64,000 nt of DNA from Echinicola arenosa (GCF_014841125.1 NZ_JACYTQ010000002.1:1016436-1080435), one strand, 5' to 3'. Shown: positions 42,892 through 52,609, numbered from the stretch's first letter. Notes: generated by a model not told the origin, from the letters alone. Made by a program: numbers and translations.

Positions 42892-44565
42892 ATGAAAAAT
42901 AAAAAAACGCCATTTTGGGCATTATTACTGTCCGGAATGATATTGATTACATCTGGTTTTGTCTTAGGAAGACATACCAAAGAGATTAGTGCTGAAACCA
43001 TTGCTTGGGCGGAGCAGATCATTGGTTTGAGCTTTTCTCCTCCGGAACGTGATAGCATGAAATCACTCCTTCAGGATCAAAAGGTAAATTATGCCTCCAT
43101 GAGAAAGCAGCCCTTGGTTAATGCCACTGGGCCTTCTCTGTATTTCAATCCGCTTCCGCATGGTTTCCATCCTAATCAAAACCAAGAACCCATCAATTGG
43201 GGTTTACCGGGAAAAATAGATTTACCCAGTGAAGACAAGGACATTGCCTTTATGACGGTGGCAGAGTTATCCACATTGATCCGTAACCAAAAAATCAGTT
43301 CTGAAAAACTAACCCAAATCTATTTGGAGCGGATAAAAACGCATAGTGATACTTTGGAATGTCTGATTAGTCTTTTAGAGGAAGAGGCTTTAAGCAAAGC
43401 CAGACAGATGGATGAAGAAATCAAACAGGGAAAATATCGGGGACCCTTACATGGCATTCCTTATGGCATAAAAGATCTTTTTTCGGTAAAGTCGACAAAA
43501 ACTACTTGGGGCGCCATGCCCTATAAGGATCAGGAAATTGATGAGACCGCTACTGTGGTGAATAAATTGGATGATGCTGGGGCCGTTTTGGTGGCTAAAT
43601 TTACCTTGGGCGCATTGGCCATGGGAGATATTTGGTATGGAGGAAAAACGAGAAATCCATGGAATTTGGAGCAAGGCTCATCAGGCTCCTCGGCAGGCTC
43701 CGCTGCTGCTGTCAGTGCAGGTTTGGTTCCCTTTGCATTAGGCACAGAGACTTACGGTAGCATCGTTTCTCCATCTACCCGAAATGGAGTAACAGGGTTG
43801 CGCCCCACCTTTGGCAGGGTAAGTAGGTCCGGGGCGATGGCCTTGAGCTGGTCAATGGACAAGATAGGCCCTATTTCCCGTTCCGCCTTGGACAACGGTA
43901 TTGTGCTCTCCGTCATCAATGGTGTGGATAAGAAAGACAAAAGTACCATCCCAGCAGCTTTTAACTATAATGTGGATAAGTCAGCAAAAGAACTCAAAAT
44001 CGGTTATTTTAGTGAGTTTTTTAAAACCAAGAAGCCTAATCGCGACAATGAAAATGAAGTATTGGATGTTCTTCGTGCCCAAGGATTTCAGTTGAAGTCC
44101 ATTGCATTGGAGACACAGCTCGACGTGAACAGTATGATTCTGATGCTGATGGCGGAAGGTGCTGCTGCTTTTGATTCTTTGACACGATCGGGCGATGATG
44201 ACTTGCTGGTGGCCCAACACAAAAATGCTTGGCCGAACCTTTTTAGAGCAGCTAGATTTATTCCGGCAGTAGAATATATTCAAGCAAGTAGGTTCAGGGC
44301 ACAGCTGATCGAGGAAATGCATGCTTTGTTTAAGGACTATGATGTGATCATCACCCCGTCCTTTGGTGGAAATCAGCTACTCATCACCAACCTGACAGGG
44401 CATCCAGCGCTTTGTATGCCCAATGGCTTCAATGATCAGGGAAGTCCTACTTCCATTACTTTCTTGGCCAATCTGTATGAAGAAGAAAAACTGATCATGT
44501 TGGGGAGACTATATCAGGAAGGGACTTCTTGGGATGAGAAGAGGCCTCCATTATTTGATAAATAA
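42892..44565 (+). CDS. Amidase (amidase signature family), membrane-anchored or exported
   Basis: A 557-residue amidase. An N-terminal hydrophobic segment (about 8-27) suggests export. The Ser-cisSer-Lys triad is Lys194 (GIPYGIKDLF), cis-Ser266 (QGSSGSSAGSAAA) and nucleophile Ser290 (GTETYGSIVSPS). About 100 residues between the signal and the catalytic domain are unusual for cytoplasmic amidases and contain Pro/Asn-rich sequence. The substrate amide is unknown. It is convergent with the LytTR gene, 16 bp apart. Confidence 0.93.
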   Translation: MKNKKTPFWALLLSGMILITSGFVLGRHTKEISAETIAWAEQIIGLSFSPPERDSMKSLLQDQKVNYASMRKQPLVNATGPSLYFNPLPHGFHPNQNQEPINWGLPGKIDLPSEDKDIAFMTVAELSTLIRNQKISSEKLTQIYLERIKTHSDTLECLISLLEEEALSKARQMDEEIKQGKYRGPLHGIPYGIKDLFSVKSTKTTWGAMPYKDQEIDETATVVNKLDDAGAVLVAKFTLGALAMGDIWYGGKTRNPWNLEQGSSGSSAGSAAAVSAGLVPFALGTETYGSIVSPSTRNGVTGLRPTFGRVSRSGAMALSWSMDKIGPISRSALDNGIVLSVINGVDKKDKSTIPAAFNYNVDKSAKELKIGYFSEFFKTKKPNRDNENEVLDVLRAQGFQLKSIALETQLDVNSMILMLMAEGAAAFDSLTRSGDDDLLVAQHKNAWPNLFRAARFIPAVEYIQASRFRAQLIEEMHALFKDYDVIITPSFGGNQLLITNLTGHPALCMPNGFNDQGSPTSITFLANLYEEEKLIMLGRLYQEGTSWDEKRPPLFDK

Positions 44566-44581
44566 GACTGGGTAAGGAAGT

Positions 44582-45271
44582 TTAAGGTTTGATCAGGTTT
44601 AGGAATTCCGCCTTATAGGTTTGACCGATAGGAACCGTGTTTTCTTTGATATGGATCATGTTCCCTTCAATATGGTCCAATTTATGGAGTGCCACGGCAA
44701 ATGATTTATGTACCCTAATGAACTCATTGGAGGGAAGTTGCTGCAAAATACCTTGAAAAGTATCATGCACGATGATGGACTTATCCACAGTGATGACCTT
44801 CACATAATCCCCCAAAGCTTCCAAATAAAAGATCTCATCCATTCCCACTCTGAAAAGTTTTTTATCGGATTTTAAGATAATGTAAGCGCTTTCTTGGCTG
44901 AGCGGCTTTTCAGCATTGACTTTATGGATGGCCTTTTGGACAGCTTTGAGAAAGCGCTCAAATGGAAAGGGTTTCAAGAGATAATCCACGGCATCCAATT
45001 CAAAACCCTCAATGGCATATTGTGGATAAGCTGTTGTGAAGATCACATAAGGAGCGTTGGAAAGCGACTTATAAAAAGAGAGTCCCGACAGCTTGGGCAT
45101 GTTGATGTCCAAAAAGATCAAATGGATACTTTGCTCATGAATGACCTCCATGGCTTCTAGGGCATGTTTACAAGTAGCCACTAAATTTAGAGAAGGACAG
45201 TCTGCAATGTACTTTTCCAGCAGATCCCTACTGGCTGGTTCGTCTTCAACGATGATGCAGTTAATTTTCAT
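44582..45271 (-). CDS. LytTR-type response regulator
   Basis: A 229-residue LytR/AlgR-family regulator: a REC domain with phospho-acceptor Asp55 (LIFLDINMPKLSG) and conserved Lys in LLKPFPFERF, then a LytTR DNA-binding domain (about 125-225, YLEALGDYVKVITVDKSIIV and EFIRVHKSFAVALHKLDHIE). It overlaps the histidine-kinase stop by 11 nt. The circuit is kinase to regulator; targets are unknown. Confidence 0.95.
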   Translation of the reverse strand: MKINCIIVEDEPASRDLLEKYIADCPSLNLVATCKHALEAMEVIHEQSIHLIFLDINMPKLSGLSFYKSLSNAPYVIFTTAYPQYAIEGFELDAVDYLLKPFPFERFLKAVQKAIHKVNAEKPLSQESAYIILKSDKKLFRVGMDEIFYLEALGDYVKVITVDKSIIVHDTFQGILQQLPSNEFIRVHKSFAVALHKLDHIEGNMIHIKENTVPIGQTYKAEFLNLIKP

Positions 45272-46313
45272 GTTTGATTTTCAGGCTTACTTTAAAGATA
45301 GACTCATTTTGGGAGATTTCGAAAAAATGCTGTCCCGGATAGAGCAAGGCCAGCCGGTTGCGGATATTGACCAGGCCAACTCCATGCTCTCCATCCTGTT
45401 TCTCACTTTCCTCAGGCAGGTTATTTTCAATTTCAAAGCTCAAATCATTATTGTCAGCCTGGACTTCGATACGGATAAATGTATCTGTAAGGTCACCCTT
45501 TATGCCATGTTTGAAGCTGTTTTCGACCAGTGGCATCAGTAACATGGGGGGAATGTGGATATCTTTTTCGATTTGGCTTTCAAAAGTAACCTTGGCGCTT
45601 TCTTCCATACGGTGGCCTTGGAGGCTGATATAATTTTTGATTTGCTCCAATTCTGTGGATAACGGCACTTTCTCCTTGTTAGAATTATAGATTACATAAC
45701 GGAGCAGGTCAGATAGTTTAATGATTACCTCAGGGGTTTCATCCGACTTTTTTAACGCCAAAGTATAAAGCACATTGAGTGTATTGAAGAGGAAATGGGG
45801 GTTTACCTGTGCCCTCAAGGCTTTAAGTTCTATGTCCACTTTTTCTTTCTCAATTTCTGCTAGCTTTTGCTTGGATTCTACCAGCTGAAACCATTCTTTG
45901 GACAGTTTTAAAAGTGATGATCCCATCAAAAAAGCAGCAAAAAACTTGGTCAGATCCCATAAGGTATAGTAGGATATGAAATAGTAGCCAGGCAGCAAGT
46001 AGTCAATTAAATAGCTGAAAAGAATTGAATTGAAGGCTACTCCAATGGCCAAGGTGACAAGCAAAGCGATTAAATAGTAGAAATACTTTTTAGGACGTAA
46101 TAGTCGGGGAATCCAACCGCTTAGATTCATGTAGACAGGAATGGCTAAAGTCACCATAAAGATGAATGTGTAGATCCTATCTACAGGAAAAATCTGGCTG
46201 TTATTGGCAAAGATATTGACCAGAACAAAATAAGTCAGCGTCCAAAAGAGCAGATGATGGAGGCTACTCTTTCGGGAGAGGGACAGAAAAGTACTTTGGA
46301 GTGGAGTTTTCAC
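45261..46313 (-). CDS. Sensor histidine kinase of the LytS/YpdA type
   Basis: A 350-residue kinase with four predicted transmembrane helices (about 19-37, 46-65, 75-100, 110-135), a short coiled coil, and a His_kinase domain with phospho-His173 (LRAQVNPHFLFNTLN). The N-box region MLLMPLVENSFKHG and a G-box GVGLVNIRNRLALLYP complete the HATPase. No extracellular sensor domain is visible, so the input is probably membrane-borne or from the co-encoded lipoprotein. It is in one operon with the regulator. Confidence 0.95.
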   Translation of the reverse strand: MKTPLQSTFLSLSRKSSLHHLLFWTLTYFVLVNIFANNSQIFPVDRIYTFIFMVTLAIPVYMNLSGWIPRLLRPKKYFYYLIALLVTLAIGVAFNSILFSYLIDYLLPGYYFISYYTLWDLTKFFAAFLMGSSLLKLSKEWFQLVESKQKLAEIEKEKVDIELKALRAQVNPHFLFNTLNVLYTLALKKSDETPEVIIKLSDLLRYVIYNSNKEKVPLSTELEQIKNYISLQGHRMEESAKVTFESQIEKDIHIPPMLLMPLVENSFKHGIKGDLTDTFIRIEVQADNNDLSFEIENNLPEESEKQDGEHGVGLVNIRNRLALLYPGQHFFEISQNESIFKVSLKIKHEN

Positions 46314-46314
46314 T

Positions 46315-46938
46315 TTATACTTTGGGTTTTAAGATCAAAGGTTCATCCGCAAAGGCATTTTTGTCATCTGAATATTTCAAAACAAATTTTTGCAATTCCT
46401 CTGGAGATGCGGTTAAAAGAAGCGAACCAGAAGGCTCTTCATGCGAAATTTTGATCCTGTTTTGCTCTATCAAATCTTCCAAAAATTCTCCATCAAAACC
46501 ATAGATGGAGATTTGCCCATTTTCTAATTCTACTTTGGCAAAGGTATGCACAGGAAAAATATGGGTTGCACCCATATAATTTTCAAATTTGTAAGATGCA
46601 AAGTCAACTGGGAAGAAATCCAGATAGAGTTTATCCCCTAATTTTAACAAGAACAGTTCAAAAATAACTGTTTCACCATGCTGGATATGCTCCAAGTAAT
46701 AGCGTTTATCATTATTGCTTTTTTCTGGGTTGTTTTCATTAGGTGCTGATTTCCAGATTTTCCAGGTGCTTCGTTCATTTTCTGACTCGTTCCCCACCCA
46801 AAGCCCTTCAAGCTGGGAATTGGTAATGAGATCCTTTCTGGTGTAAAGCGGATAGAGGCTAGGAACAACACAACTACTGACCAAAGCCAATATAATCAAG
46901 GAGAGCAGAGAAATTCTTTTTAGCATTTTCATGATCAT
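46315..46938 (-). CDS. Lipoprotein co-encoded with the LytS/LytTR pair
   Basis: A 207-residue lipoprotein with lipobox VSSC (Cys23) followed by VVPSLYPLYTRKDLITNSQLEGLWVG. The region is beta-rich (WKIWKSAPNENN, YLEHIQHGETVIFELFLLKLG). No family motif was identified. Only 1 nt separates its stop from the histidine-kinase start, which suggests the lipoprotein feeds or modulates the kinase. That role is inferred from gene order. Confidence 0.8.
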   Translation of the reverse strand: MIMKMLKRISLLSLIILALVSSCVVPSLYPLYTRKDLITNSQLEGLWVGNESENERSTWKIWKSAPNENNPEKSNNDKRYYLEHIQHGETVIFELFLLKLGDKLYLDFFPVDFASYKFENYMGATHIFPVHTFAKVELENGQISIYGFDGEFLEDLIEQNRIKISHEEPSGSLLLTASPEELQKFVLKYSDDKNAFADEPLILKPKV

Positions 46939-47150
46939 TGAAGTTAAGATGAATAATGTTTTGAAGGTAAATGGAAGGAAAAAATCCAGAAAATTATTTC
47001 GATGAACAGGGTCGCATAGCCGTCAAACAAGATTAAATCTGCAAGACCACAAGGAATTATTTACGTTTGAAGCCCTTATTGAATGGTGTTGAATACTTAA
47101 ATTTTAGTAAATTAATCCACTACTTCAATAACCTTAAATCAAAAATAATC

Positions 47151-47582
47151 ATGGAAAACTCAGTTAAAATCCCGCTTTGGTTCTGGATCGTCTCCGCAGT
47201 GATGTTGCTTTGGAACTTGATGGGAGTAGGATCATTTTTTATGCATGTGGGCATGTCTGAAGAGGCTTTGGCTGCATTGTCAGAAGCGGAGCAGGAACTT
47301 TACGCTTCCTATCCGATGTGGACTACTGTTGCTTTTGCCGCCGCAGTGTTTGGTGGGGCATTGGGCTGTATTGGATTGTTGCTTAGAAAGAAGTGGGCCA
47401 AGATGGTATTGATTATTTCGCTGATAGGTGTCATTATTCAAATGTTCCATAGCTTGGTCATTGCTAAAGCTACTGATGTGTATGGTCCAGGTGCAGTAGT
47501 GATGCCGATCATGGTCATTGTAATAGCCATCTTCTTGGTTTGGCTGGCCAACTACAGCATCAAGAAACACTGGCTTACTTGA
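47151..47582 (+). CDS. Four-TM hypothetical membrane protein
   Basis: The ATG at 47151 gives 143 residues starting MENSVKIPLWFWIVSAVMLL; an upstream frame to 47067 has no signal and is doubtful. Hydrophobic segments lie at about 7-30, 55-75, 82-100 and 112-132 (VVMPIMVIVIAIFLVWLANY). Similar small proteins in Bacteroidota are sometimes labelled as sugar transporters without evidence. It is followed 39 bp later by the GPP34 gene, likely co-transcribed. Confidence 0.75.
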   Translation: MENSVKIPLWFWIVSAVMLLWNLMGVGSFFMHVGMSEEALAALSEAEQELYASYPMWTTVAFAAAVFGGALGCIGLLLRKKWAKMVLIISLIGVIIQMFHSLVIAKATDVYGPGAVVMPIMVIVIAIFLVWLANYSIKKHWLT

Positions 47583-47621
47583 TCCACCAACCGAATTCTA
47601 TTTTCAACGTTATAAAAAACT

Positions 47622-48308
47622 ATGGAATTAAGCATCGCAAAGAAGTTTTTATTGTTAGCTCAGCACCCTGAAAAAGCCAGGATGCTGATTTCGGGTGTAC
47701 ACATTCAATATGGTCTGGCTGGAGCCTTACTGCTTCAAATGTCATTGGAAGATAAAATAGAGGTTTCCGGTGAGGATATTTTGACCGTGAAAAGGGGAGC
47801 AAATTTTAATGATCCATTTTTGGAGGAGGTAGCCCAAATGATCCAAAGAAGTAAAAAGCCAAGAAAAATGAGGTATTGGATCCAAAAAGTGGGCCCAAAG
47901 GCATTAAAGTGGAGGCATCAATTCTATGATCAAATGGCCCAAGAAAGGCTTATTAGAGTGGAAAAGAAAAAGTTTTTGGGCTTGATTCCCTATACCCTTA
48001 CTTATTTGGTAAACAGCCAAATCAGGAATAAAATGATCCAAGCACTTAAAAGCGATGTTTTTAGGAAAAAGGATATCATTCCTGAAAATATGGCTGTCCT
48101 TGGTCTGATTGAAGCCTGCAAGATGCACAATGTACTGAGCAAGGAAAAGAGCCAACTGGAAAGCATCAAAAAGGATCTTAAGCAATTGGTGAAGGAGAGC
48201 CCGATCTCCGCTACTGTCGATCAAACGATCAGGCAGGTTCAGGCTGCTATTATCAGCACCATTGTGGCCACCACCGTCGCAACGAATGTGGCCACATCAT
48301 CTGGTTAA
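47622..48308 (+). CDS. GPP34 (GOLPH3/Vps74-like) family protein
   Basis: A 228-residue all-helical protein of the family known from the eukaryotic Golgi phosphatidylinositol-4-phosphate effector GOLPH3. Signatures are MELSIAKKFLLLAQHPEKA, HIQYGLAGALLLQMSLEDKI and LTYLVNSQIRNKMIQALKS, with the usual C-terminal helices. Bacterial copies are common in Actinobacteria and present in Bacteroidota with unknown role, possibly in membrane or glycosyltransferase organisation. The tail (IISTIVATTVATNVATSSG) is an Ala/Thr/Val-rich hydrophobic stretch. A glycosyltransferase lies 1 kb downstream. Confidence 0.9.
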   Translation: MELSIAKKFLLLAQHPEKARMLISGVHIQYGLAGALLLQMSLEDKIEVSGEDILTVKRGANFNDPFLEEVAQMIQRSKKPRKMRYWIQKVGPKALKWRHQFYDQMAQERLIRVEKKKFLGLIPYTLTYLVNSQIRNKMIQALKSDVFRKKDIIPENMAVLGLIEACKMHNVLSKEKSQLESIKKDLKQLVKESPISATVDQTIRQVQAAIISTIVATTVATNVATSSG

Positions 48309-48339
48309 TGAAGTATTGGACCAATCAAGTAACAAGATA

Positions 48340-48365
48340 AAGGGCTTCTCATTTGAGATGCCCTT
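48340..48365. terminator. Candidate terminator after the GPP34 gene
   Basis: AAGGGCTTCTCA (48340-48351) and TGAGATGCCCTT (48354-48365) are complementary with one mismatch and a 2-nt loop, 31 bp after the stop. The remaining sequence up to the next gene (48366-48630) shows nothing beyond a doubtful 25-codon frame. Confidence 0.55.
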
Positions 48366-48630
48366 CACTTATTTAGCAATATCTTCCCAAAGGAAAAGTG
48401 AAATCAATTTGCCATAAGCTCGGACCTAATTATTAAGATGAATAACAGAAAAATCGACAAATTTGATCATGAGGGCTATATGGGGTTATACTTACAAAAA
48501 GAGATAATTAGTTAATCTTAACGTGTTAACCGGATTGGCTTACAATTCTATAATTAAAGTATTTTTAAAAGATAGACCTCGATTGGAAATCATTTTTTAG
48601 TTTCGTGTTTTCAATTTTTACGAAATACAC

Positions 48631-49341
48631 ATGAGAAACTTTATCTATTTGCTGCTTTTGGGCTTTTTATCTTCTTGCGAATTTATTGGAGAAAAAAAAC
48701 AACTAAATATTCCAGTGGAAATTAAATATGCACTAAACGATGATGTAAAAGGAGCGAGAATTTTTTTGGATATTGAGCAAGAAAAAGAATTTGATTATGT
48801 CGAGTGGTATCTCAATGACCGTACAATTTATTATGGAAAGCCAGAAAATGGCCTAGCAGCTATTAACTATGTTCCCCTTTTGAGTACAGATTCGCTAAAA
48901 GTGAGATTTGTAGGAACTGCTGAAGGGAATAATAAATATATGGCTGAGTTAGAAATTCCAGTATTGGAGCCTGCAAGTACATTGGAATTTATGGGCATAA
49001 ATATAGAAGATTCTGAAATTTCACTTGAAAGTGGAACATATGAGCTTTATGTATCTCGCTATCCTAATTCACAATAAATCAGCTTTACATTAGAAAGTAA
49101 AGGGAATCAAAATTTCTTGTTTGACCAACCTCTTAGTTTAGATATTGATGGGTTTAGCAATATAGATCGATCGGAGGAGTCGCCTACTTATGTAGAGTTA
49201 AGCTATGAAGGAAAGCAAATTTTTAAAAACTACTATTTTTTGAAAACCTATTTTGATATTGAAAGGAGTGATTTCGGGGATCATATTTTACCAACAATGG
49301 ATGGCCCTGGAATTACATTCATTGTAGATTGGAAGCCGTGA
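48631..49341 (+). pseudogene. Lipoprotein gene interrupted by one in-frame TAA
   Basis: Continuous frame of 237 codons broken only by TAA at 49075-49077. The 148-residue part has a signal and lipobox FLSSC (Cys16), then beta-rich sequence (ARIFLDIEQEKEFDYVEWYL, ESGTYELYVSRYPNSQ). After the stop the same frame continues ISFTLESKGNQNFLFDQPLS and runs to a proper TGA at 49339-49341. The sequence character is the same on both sides, so this is a single-base nonsense or a base-call error. Function unknown. Confidence 0.8.
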
Positions 49342-49392
49342 GCTAAACAATTTTATGTTGAATAGGTATATTAACTGTTCAATTCCAATTTT

Positions 49393-50643
49393 ATGAAAAT
49401 CCTATTAGTATCCATTGGTACCCGAGGTGATATGGAACCATTTTTGGCTATTGGGCAGATGCTTAAGCAAAAGGGGCATGAAGTGGTGGCTGTTTTTCCC
49501 GGTCAATTTGAAGGCCTTGCTTTGGATGCTGGTTTGGAATTCCGATCCTTGGGAAATGAATTTTTGGATTTGCTGGAAAGTAAAGAGGGGAAATTGGCTT
49601 TAGGTGGTGGAGGTTCATTATGGAAAAAAATCCCCGCCTTTTTCCGTTTGACCTTGAAGTACACCCGCATCAACAAGCAATTGATCATGCGGCAATATGA
49701 AACGGTTAAGGCCGAAGGACCTGACAGGATTCTTAGGCATGCCAAGGCGGTATACCCTGTACTTTGGGAATTGGAAAATCCAGAGAAAACGGTATTAATA
49801 AGTCCAGTGCCCTATATTGTGCATACCGTAAAAGATCGGGCGCATATCGCATTTTCGGGAAACTATGGGAAAGTTATCAACAAACTGACTTATTGGATCG
49901 CCTTGGGCGGTTTGATCCAAACGATCAAGAAGAGCGCTAAGTGGATCCATAAACAATATAATACCCAAGAAGTAAGATCAGCGGTCCTAGCTACCAAGAC
50001 CATTTATACCATTTCTCCACAACTTTTCTCCAGACCTGATTATTGGCCAGCTTATGTGAAAGTACTGGGGTACCAAGAGCGAAAGGGCAATGTCAATGGG
50101 AATATAGATAAGGACTTGGAAGCTTTTATAGCAATACATGAAAAGTTACTTTTTGTAACTTTTGGTAGCATGACCAACCCAGATTCAGAGGGGAAAACCA
50201 AGGTGCTAATGGAAGTTATCCACCATTTGAAAATCCCAACAGTTATCAACATAGCTGCCGGAGGATTGCTAAATCCTGAGCAATATGATCCGGATTTGGT
50301 TTGCTTTATCACTCAAGTGCCTTATGATTATATCCTTCCAAAGATGTATGCCATGATCCATCATGGTGGTTCTGGGACGACCCACTTGTCCTTGAAGCAT
50401 GGGTGTGCCTCCATGATCGTTCCACATATTATCGACCAATACATGTGGAATGAGATTTTGAATAATGTGGGAGTTGGTCCAAAAGGGATGGAGATAGGTA
50501 AGTTTAAGACCAAGTATTTGTTGCCCAAACTGAAGGACCTGTGGGAAAATGAAGCCTATAAATCCAAAGCAAAGGAAATTGCCATTAAAATGGAGCAGGA
50601 AAACTTTGGGGAAGAAATATGCCGTTTTATTTTGAGTGATTAA
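49393..50643 (+). CDS. GT1-family glycosyltransferase (UDP-glucuronosyl/sterol-glucosyltransferase-like)
   Basis: A 416-residue GT-B enzyme. The N-terminal motif is GTRGDMEPFLAIGQMLKQKG. The C-terminal donor site is LFVTFGSMTNPDSEGKTK and IHHGGSGTTHLSLKHGCASM, with Gln in DQYMWNE, the GT1 UDPGT-like signature. It adds a sugar to a lipid, sterol or small-molecule acceptor. It is a single gene after the broken lipoprotein gene. Confidence 0.94.
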   Translation: MKILLVSIGTRGDMEPFLAIGQMLKQKGHEVVAVFPGQFEGLALDAGLEFRSLGNEFLDLLESKEGKLALGGGGSLWKKIPAFFRLTLKYTRINKQLIMRQYETVKAEGPDRILRHAKAVYPVLWELENPEKTVLISPVPYIVHTVKDRAHIAFSGNYGKVINKLTYWIALGGLIQTIKKSAKWIHKQYNTQEVRSAVLATKTIYTISPQLFSRPDYWPAYVKVLGYQERKGNVNGNIDKDLEAFIAIHEKLLFVTFGSMTNPDSEGKTKVLMEVIHHLKIPTVINIAAGGLLNPEQYDPDLVCFITQVPYDYILPKMYAMIHHGGSGTTHLSLKHGCASMIVPHIIDQYMWNEILNNVGVGPKGMEIGKFKTKYLLPKLKDLWENEAYKSKAKEIAIKMEQENFGEEICRFILSD

Positions 50644-50778
50644 GTGCTGTCAAACAAAAAATAATTTTTTTGGTGATAAATAATTGAAATAAGGTATTAT
50701 TGAGAACTAAACGTGTATCAACGGATATTTTTTATCCTATAGCCAATTTGTTTTATCTATTAACTCCACCGACAGAAA

Positions 50779-51657
50779 ATGACAAACGAAGAAAAGCAGG
50801 CCGCTGAAAAGAATATCAGATGGGCTTGGATTTGTGGAATAATTTCAGCTTTTGTAACGCTAATTGTTGGAATCTTAGGGCACTATAATGACGATTTTCG
50901 CTACCAATATGGTTATGACCTATGGTCCATATTGGATGTATTATTGATTGGAGGGCTGACCTATGGGATTTTTAAGAAGAACAGGTATTCCGCATTATGC
51001 ATGTTGATTTACTTTGTGGGATCCAAATTGCTGGGCATAGTGGAATCTGGAAATACTTCTGGATTAATTTTAGCAGTAGGTTTTGGAGTCGTCTATTACC
51101 GAGCAACTGTTTCATGTTTTAGGTTGCACAAGGATGCTGTGAAACAAGGAGAAATGGAACCTACATCTAAAAAGAGAGGGACTGCGTTTTATGTGGGAAT
51201 GTCAATAGCAGGCTTCTTGGGCTTGTGTTTGGTTATATTAATGGTTCTTGGGCTTATGTCTCCAGAGATAGAGGTGATTCCTGGAAGACAAGTAGATAAG
51301 GAGTATGTGAATTTTTTGAGAACGGAAGGTTTATTGGAAGGTCTGGAGGAGATGCATTATTGGTACTCGGATGGCTTTTCTGACTTCAAACAAGGTTTTT
51401 ACTTTTTTAGTGACCAAAAAGTAGTTGTTTACAATGAATCATGGTTCGAACCTGCGATAATCATTCCTTATGAGCAAATTTTGGACATTAGTTTTGAGCG
51501 AGATCCATCTTTCTTTGAAGACAGTAGAATTACCTTGTATTTGGATGATGAGTCATCAGTCTATTTTCCGGTATCCAGTGAAAATGATGGGGATATGAAA
51601 TACTATGAAAAACTTAGGGAAGTTTGGAATGAAAAAGTTGGACAGCATGAAGATTAA
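50779..51657 (+). CDS. Hypothetical membrane protein
   Basis: A 292-residue protein with about four hydrophobic segments (residues 14-33, 45-62, 67-95, 133-155) followed by a soluble domain of about 125 residues beginning IPGRQVDKEYVNFLRTEGLL, rich in acidic residues (SFERDPSFFEDSRITLYLDD). No family was recognised. Its last 11 nt overlap the start of the next gene, so they are coupled. Confidence 0.75.
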   Translation: MTNEEKQAAEKNIRWAWICGIISAFVTLIVGILGHYNDDFRYQYGYDLWSILDVLLIGGLTYGIFKKNRYSALCMLIYFVGSKLLGIVESGNTSGLILAVGFGVVYYRATVSCFRLHKDAVKQGEMEPTSKKRGTAFYVGMSIAGFLGLCLVILMVLGLMSPEIEVIPGRQVDKEYVNFLRTEGLLEGLEEMHYWYSDGFSDFKQGFYFFSDQKVVVYNESWFEPAIIIPYEQILDISFERDPSFFEDSRITLYLDDESSVYFPVSSENDGDMKYYEKLREVWNEKVGQHED

Positions 51658-52609
51658 CCAAAGACTTGGACTTCATTTGTTTTTATGGGTAGGGTTGATT
51701 TTATTTTCTCCCTATGCCCAAGCACAAATTGACCTTGCTGATTCAAGTGCGCAAGTAATCGGTTATTGGATGAATCAGGAGGTTCAGTCCTATGAAATAA
51801 GTTTGGAGACCTATACTGTTAGCAAAGAGGACACATCCTCGATGCAGACGATTAAATATAAAGTGGATATCAGCGTCTTGGATTCCACTAGCAGCGATTA
51901 CCTCATCCAATGGGTATATAAAGACTATGAAGTCAATACCCAAAATCCATTCTTAGACAAGATGGTTAAGATGGGAGAAAACCTCGTTGTAAAGGTTAGA
52001 ACCAATGAGTTGGGGGTTTTACAGGAAGTTATTAATTGGAAAGAGATCAGGGAATTTATGTGGAATGCAGGTGATATGATAAAGAGAGAATTAGGTTCTG
52101 ATCCAACCATAAATAAGTTCATTGACCGATCTATGAAGAGCTATAACAGTGAAGAAGCCATCAGGTCCAATACCATCCATGACATTTTGCAGTTTTATAC
52201 CCTACATGGGGCAAAGTATCCCCTTGGTGAGCAGCTTTCCGGAGTGATACAAGTGAGAAACAATGCAGGAGGGGAGCCTATTGATACTAATATTTGGGTA
52301 TCCTTGGATGAAATTAATGTGGAGGATGATTATGCCGTTTTTAGTGTCCAACAGTCTATAAACCCAGAGAAGTTGACCGATGCCACATATGAATTTCTTA
52401 AACAAAGCGGAACCTTAGGGGCCAATTTACCACGAAGAGAAGCCTTTCCTGGCTTGACCAGTGATACCTGGATTTATGCTGTCATCCATGGCAGCTCTGG
52501 CTGGCCAATTTACAGTGAACAGCTGAAAGAAGTGAGTAGTGTGGAAGGTACCATTAGAGTGGAGGAAAGAATAATTTCATATCTTGAAGAGGAGGATGAA
52601 CAAAATTGA
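51647..52609 (+). CDS. Exported hypothetical protein
   Basis: The ATG at 51647 opens a signal peptide MKINQRLGLHLFLWVGLILF with cleavage near YAQAQ and gives 320 residues; a longer frame from 51605 would overlap the upstream gene more. The mature part is a mixed alpha/beta domain (SAQVIGYWMNQEVQSYEIS, NTHD-like IHDILQFYTLHGAKYP) with no recognised motif. It is coupled to the upstream membrane protein and followed by a broken membrane-protein gene that starts 14 bp before its end. Confidence 0.75.
   Translation: MKINQRLGLHLFLWVGLILFSPYAQAQIDLADSSAQVIGYWMNQEVQSYEISLETYTVSKEDTSSMQTIKYKVDISVLDSTSSDYLIQWVYKDYEVNTQNPFLDKMVKMGENLVVKVRTNELGVLQEVINWKEIREFMWNAGDMIKRELGSDPTINKFIDRSMKSYNSEEAIRSNTIHDILQFYTLHGAKYPLGEQLSGVIQVRNNAGGEPIDTNIWVSLDEINVEDDYAVFSVQQSINPEKLTDATYEFLKQSGTLGANLPRREAFPGLTSDTWIYAVIHGSSGWPIYSEQLKEVSSVEGTIRVEERIISYLEEEDEQN

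Noticed and set aside
48438..48515. 25-codon frame MNNRKIDKFDHEGYMGLYLQ followed by KEIIS
   Set aside because: Short, AT-rich surroundings, no ribosome-binding site, and nothing recognised; could be a gene remnant, but not supportable.
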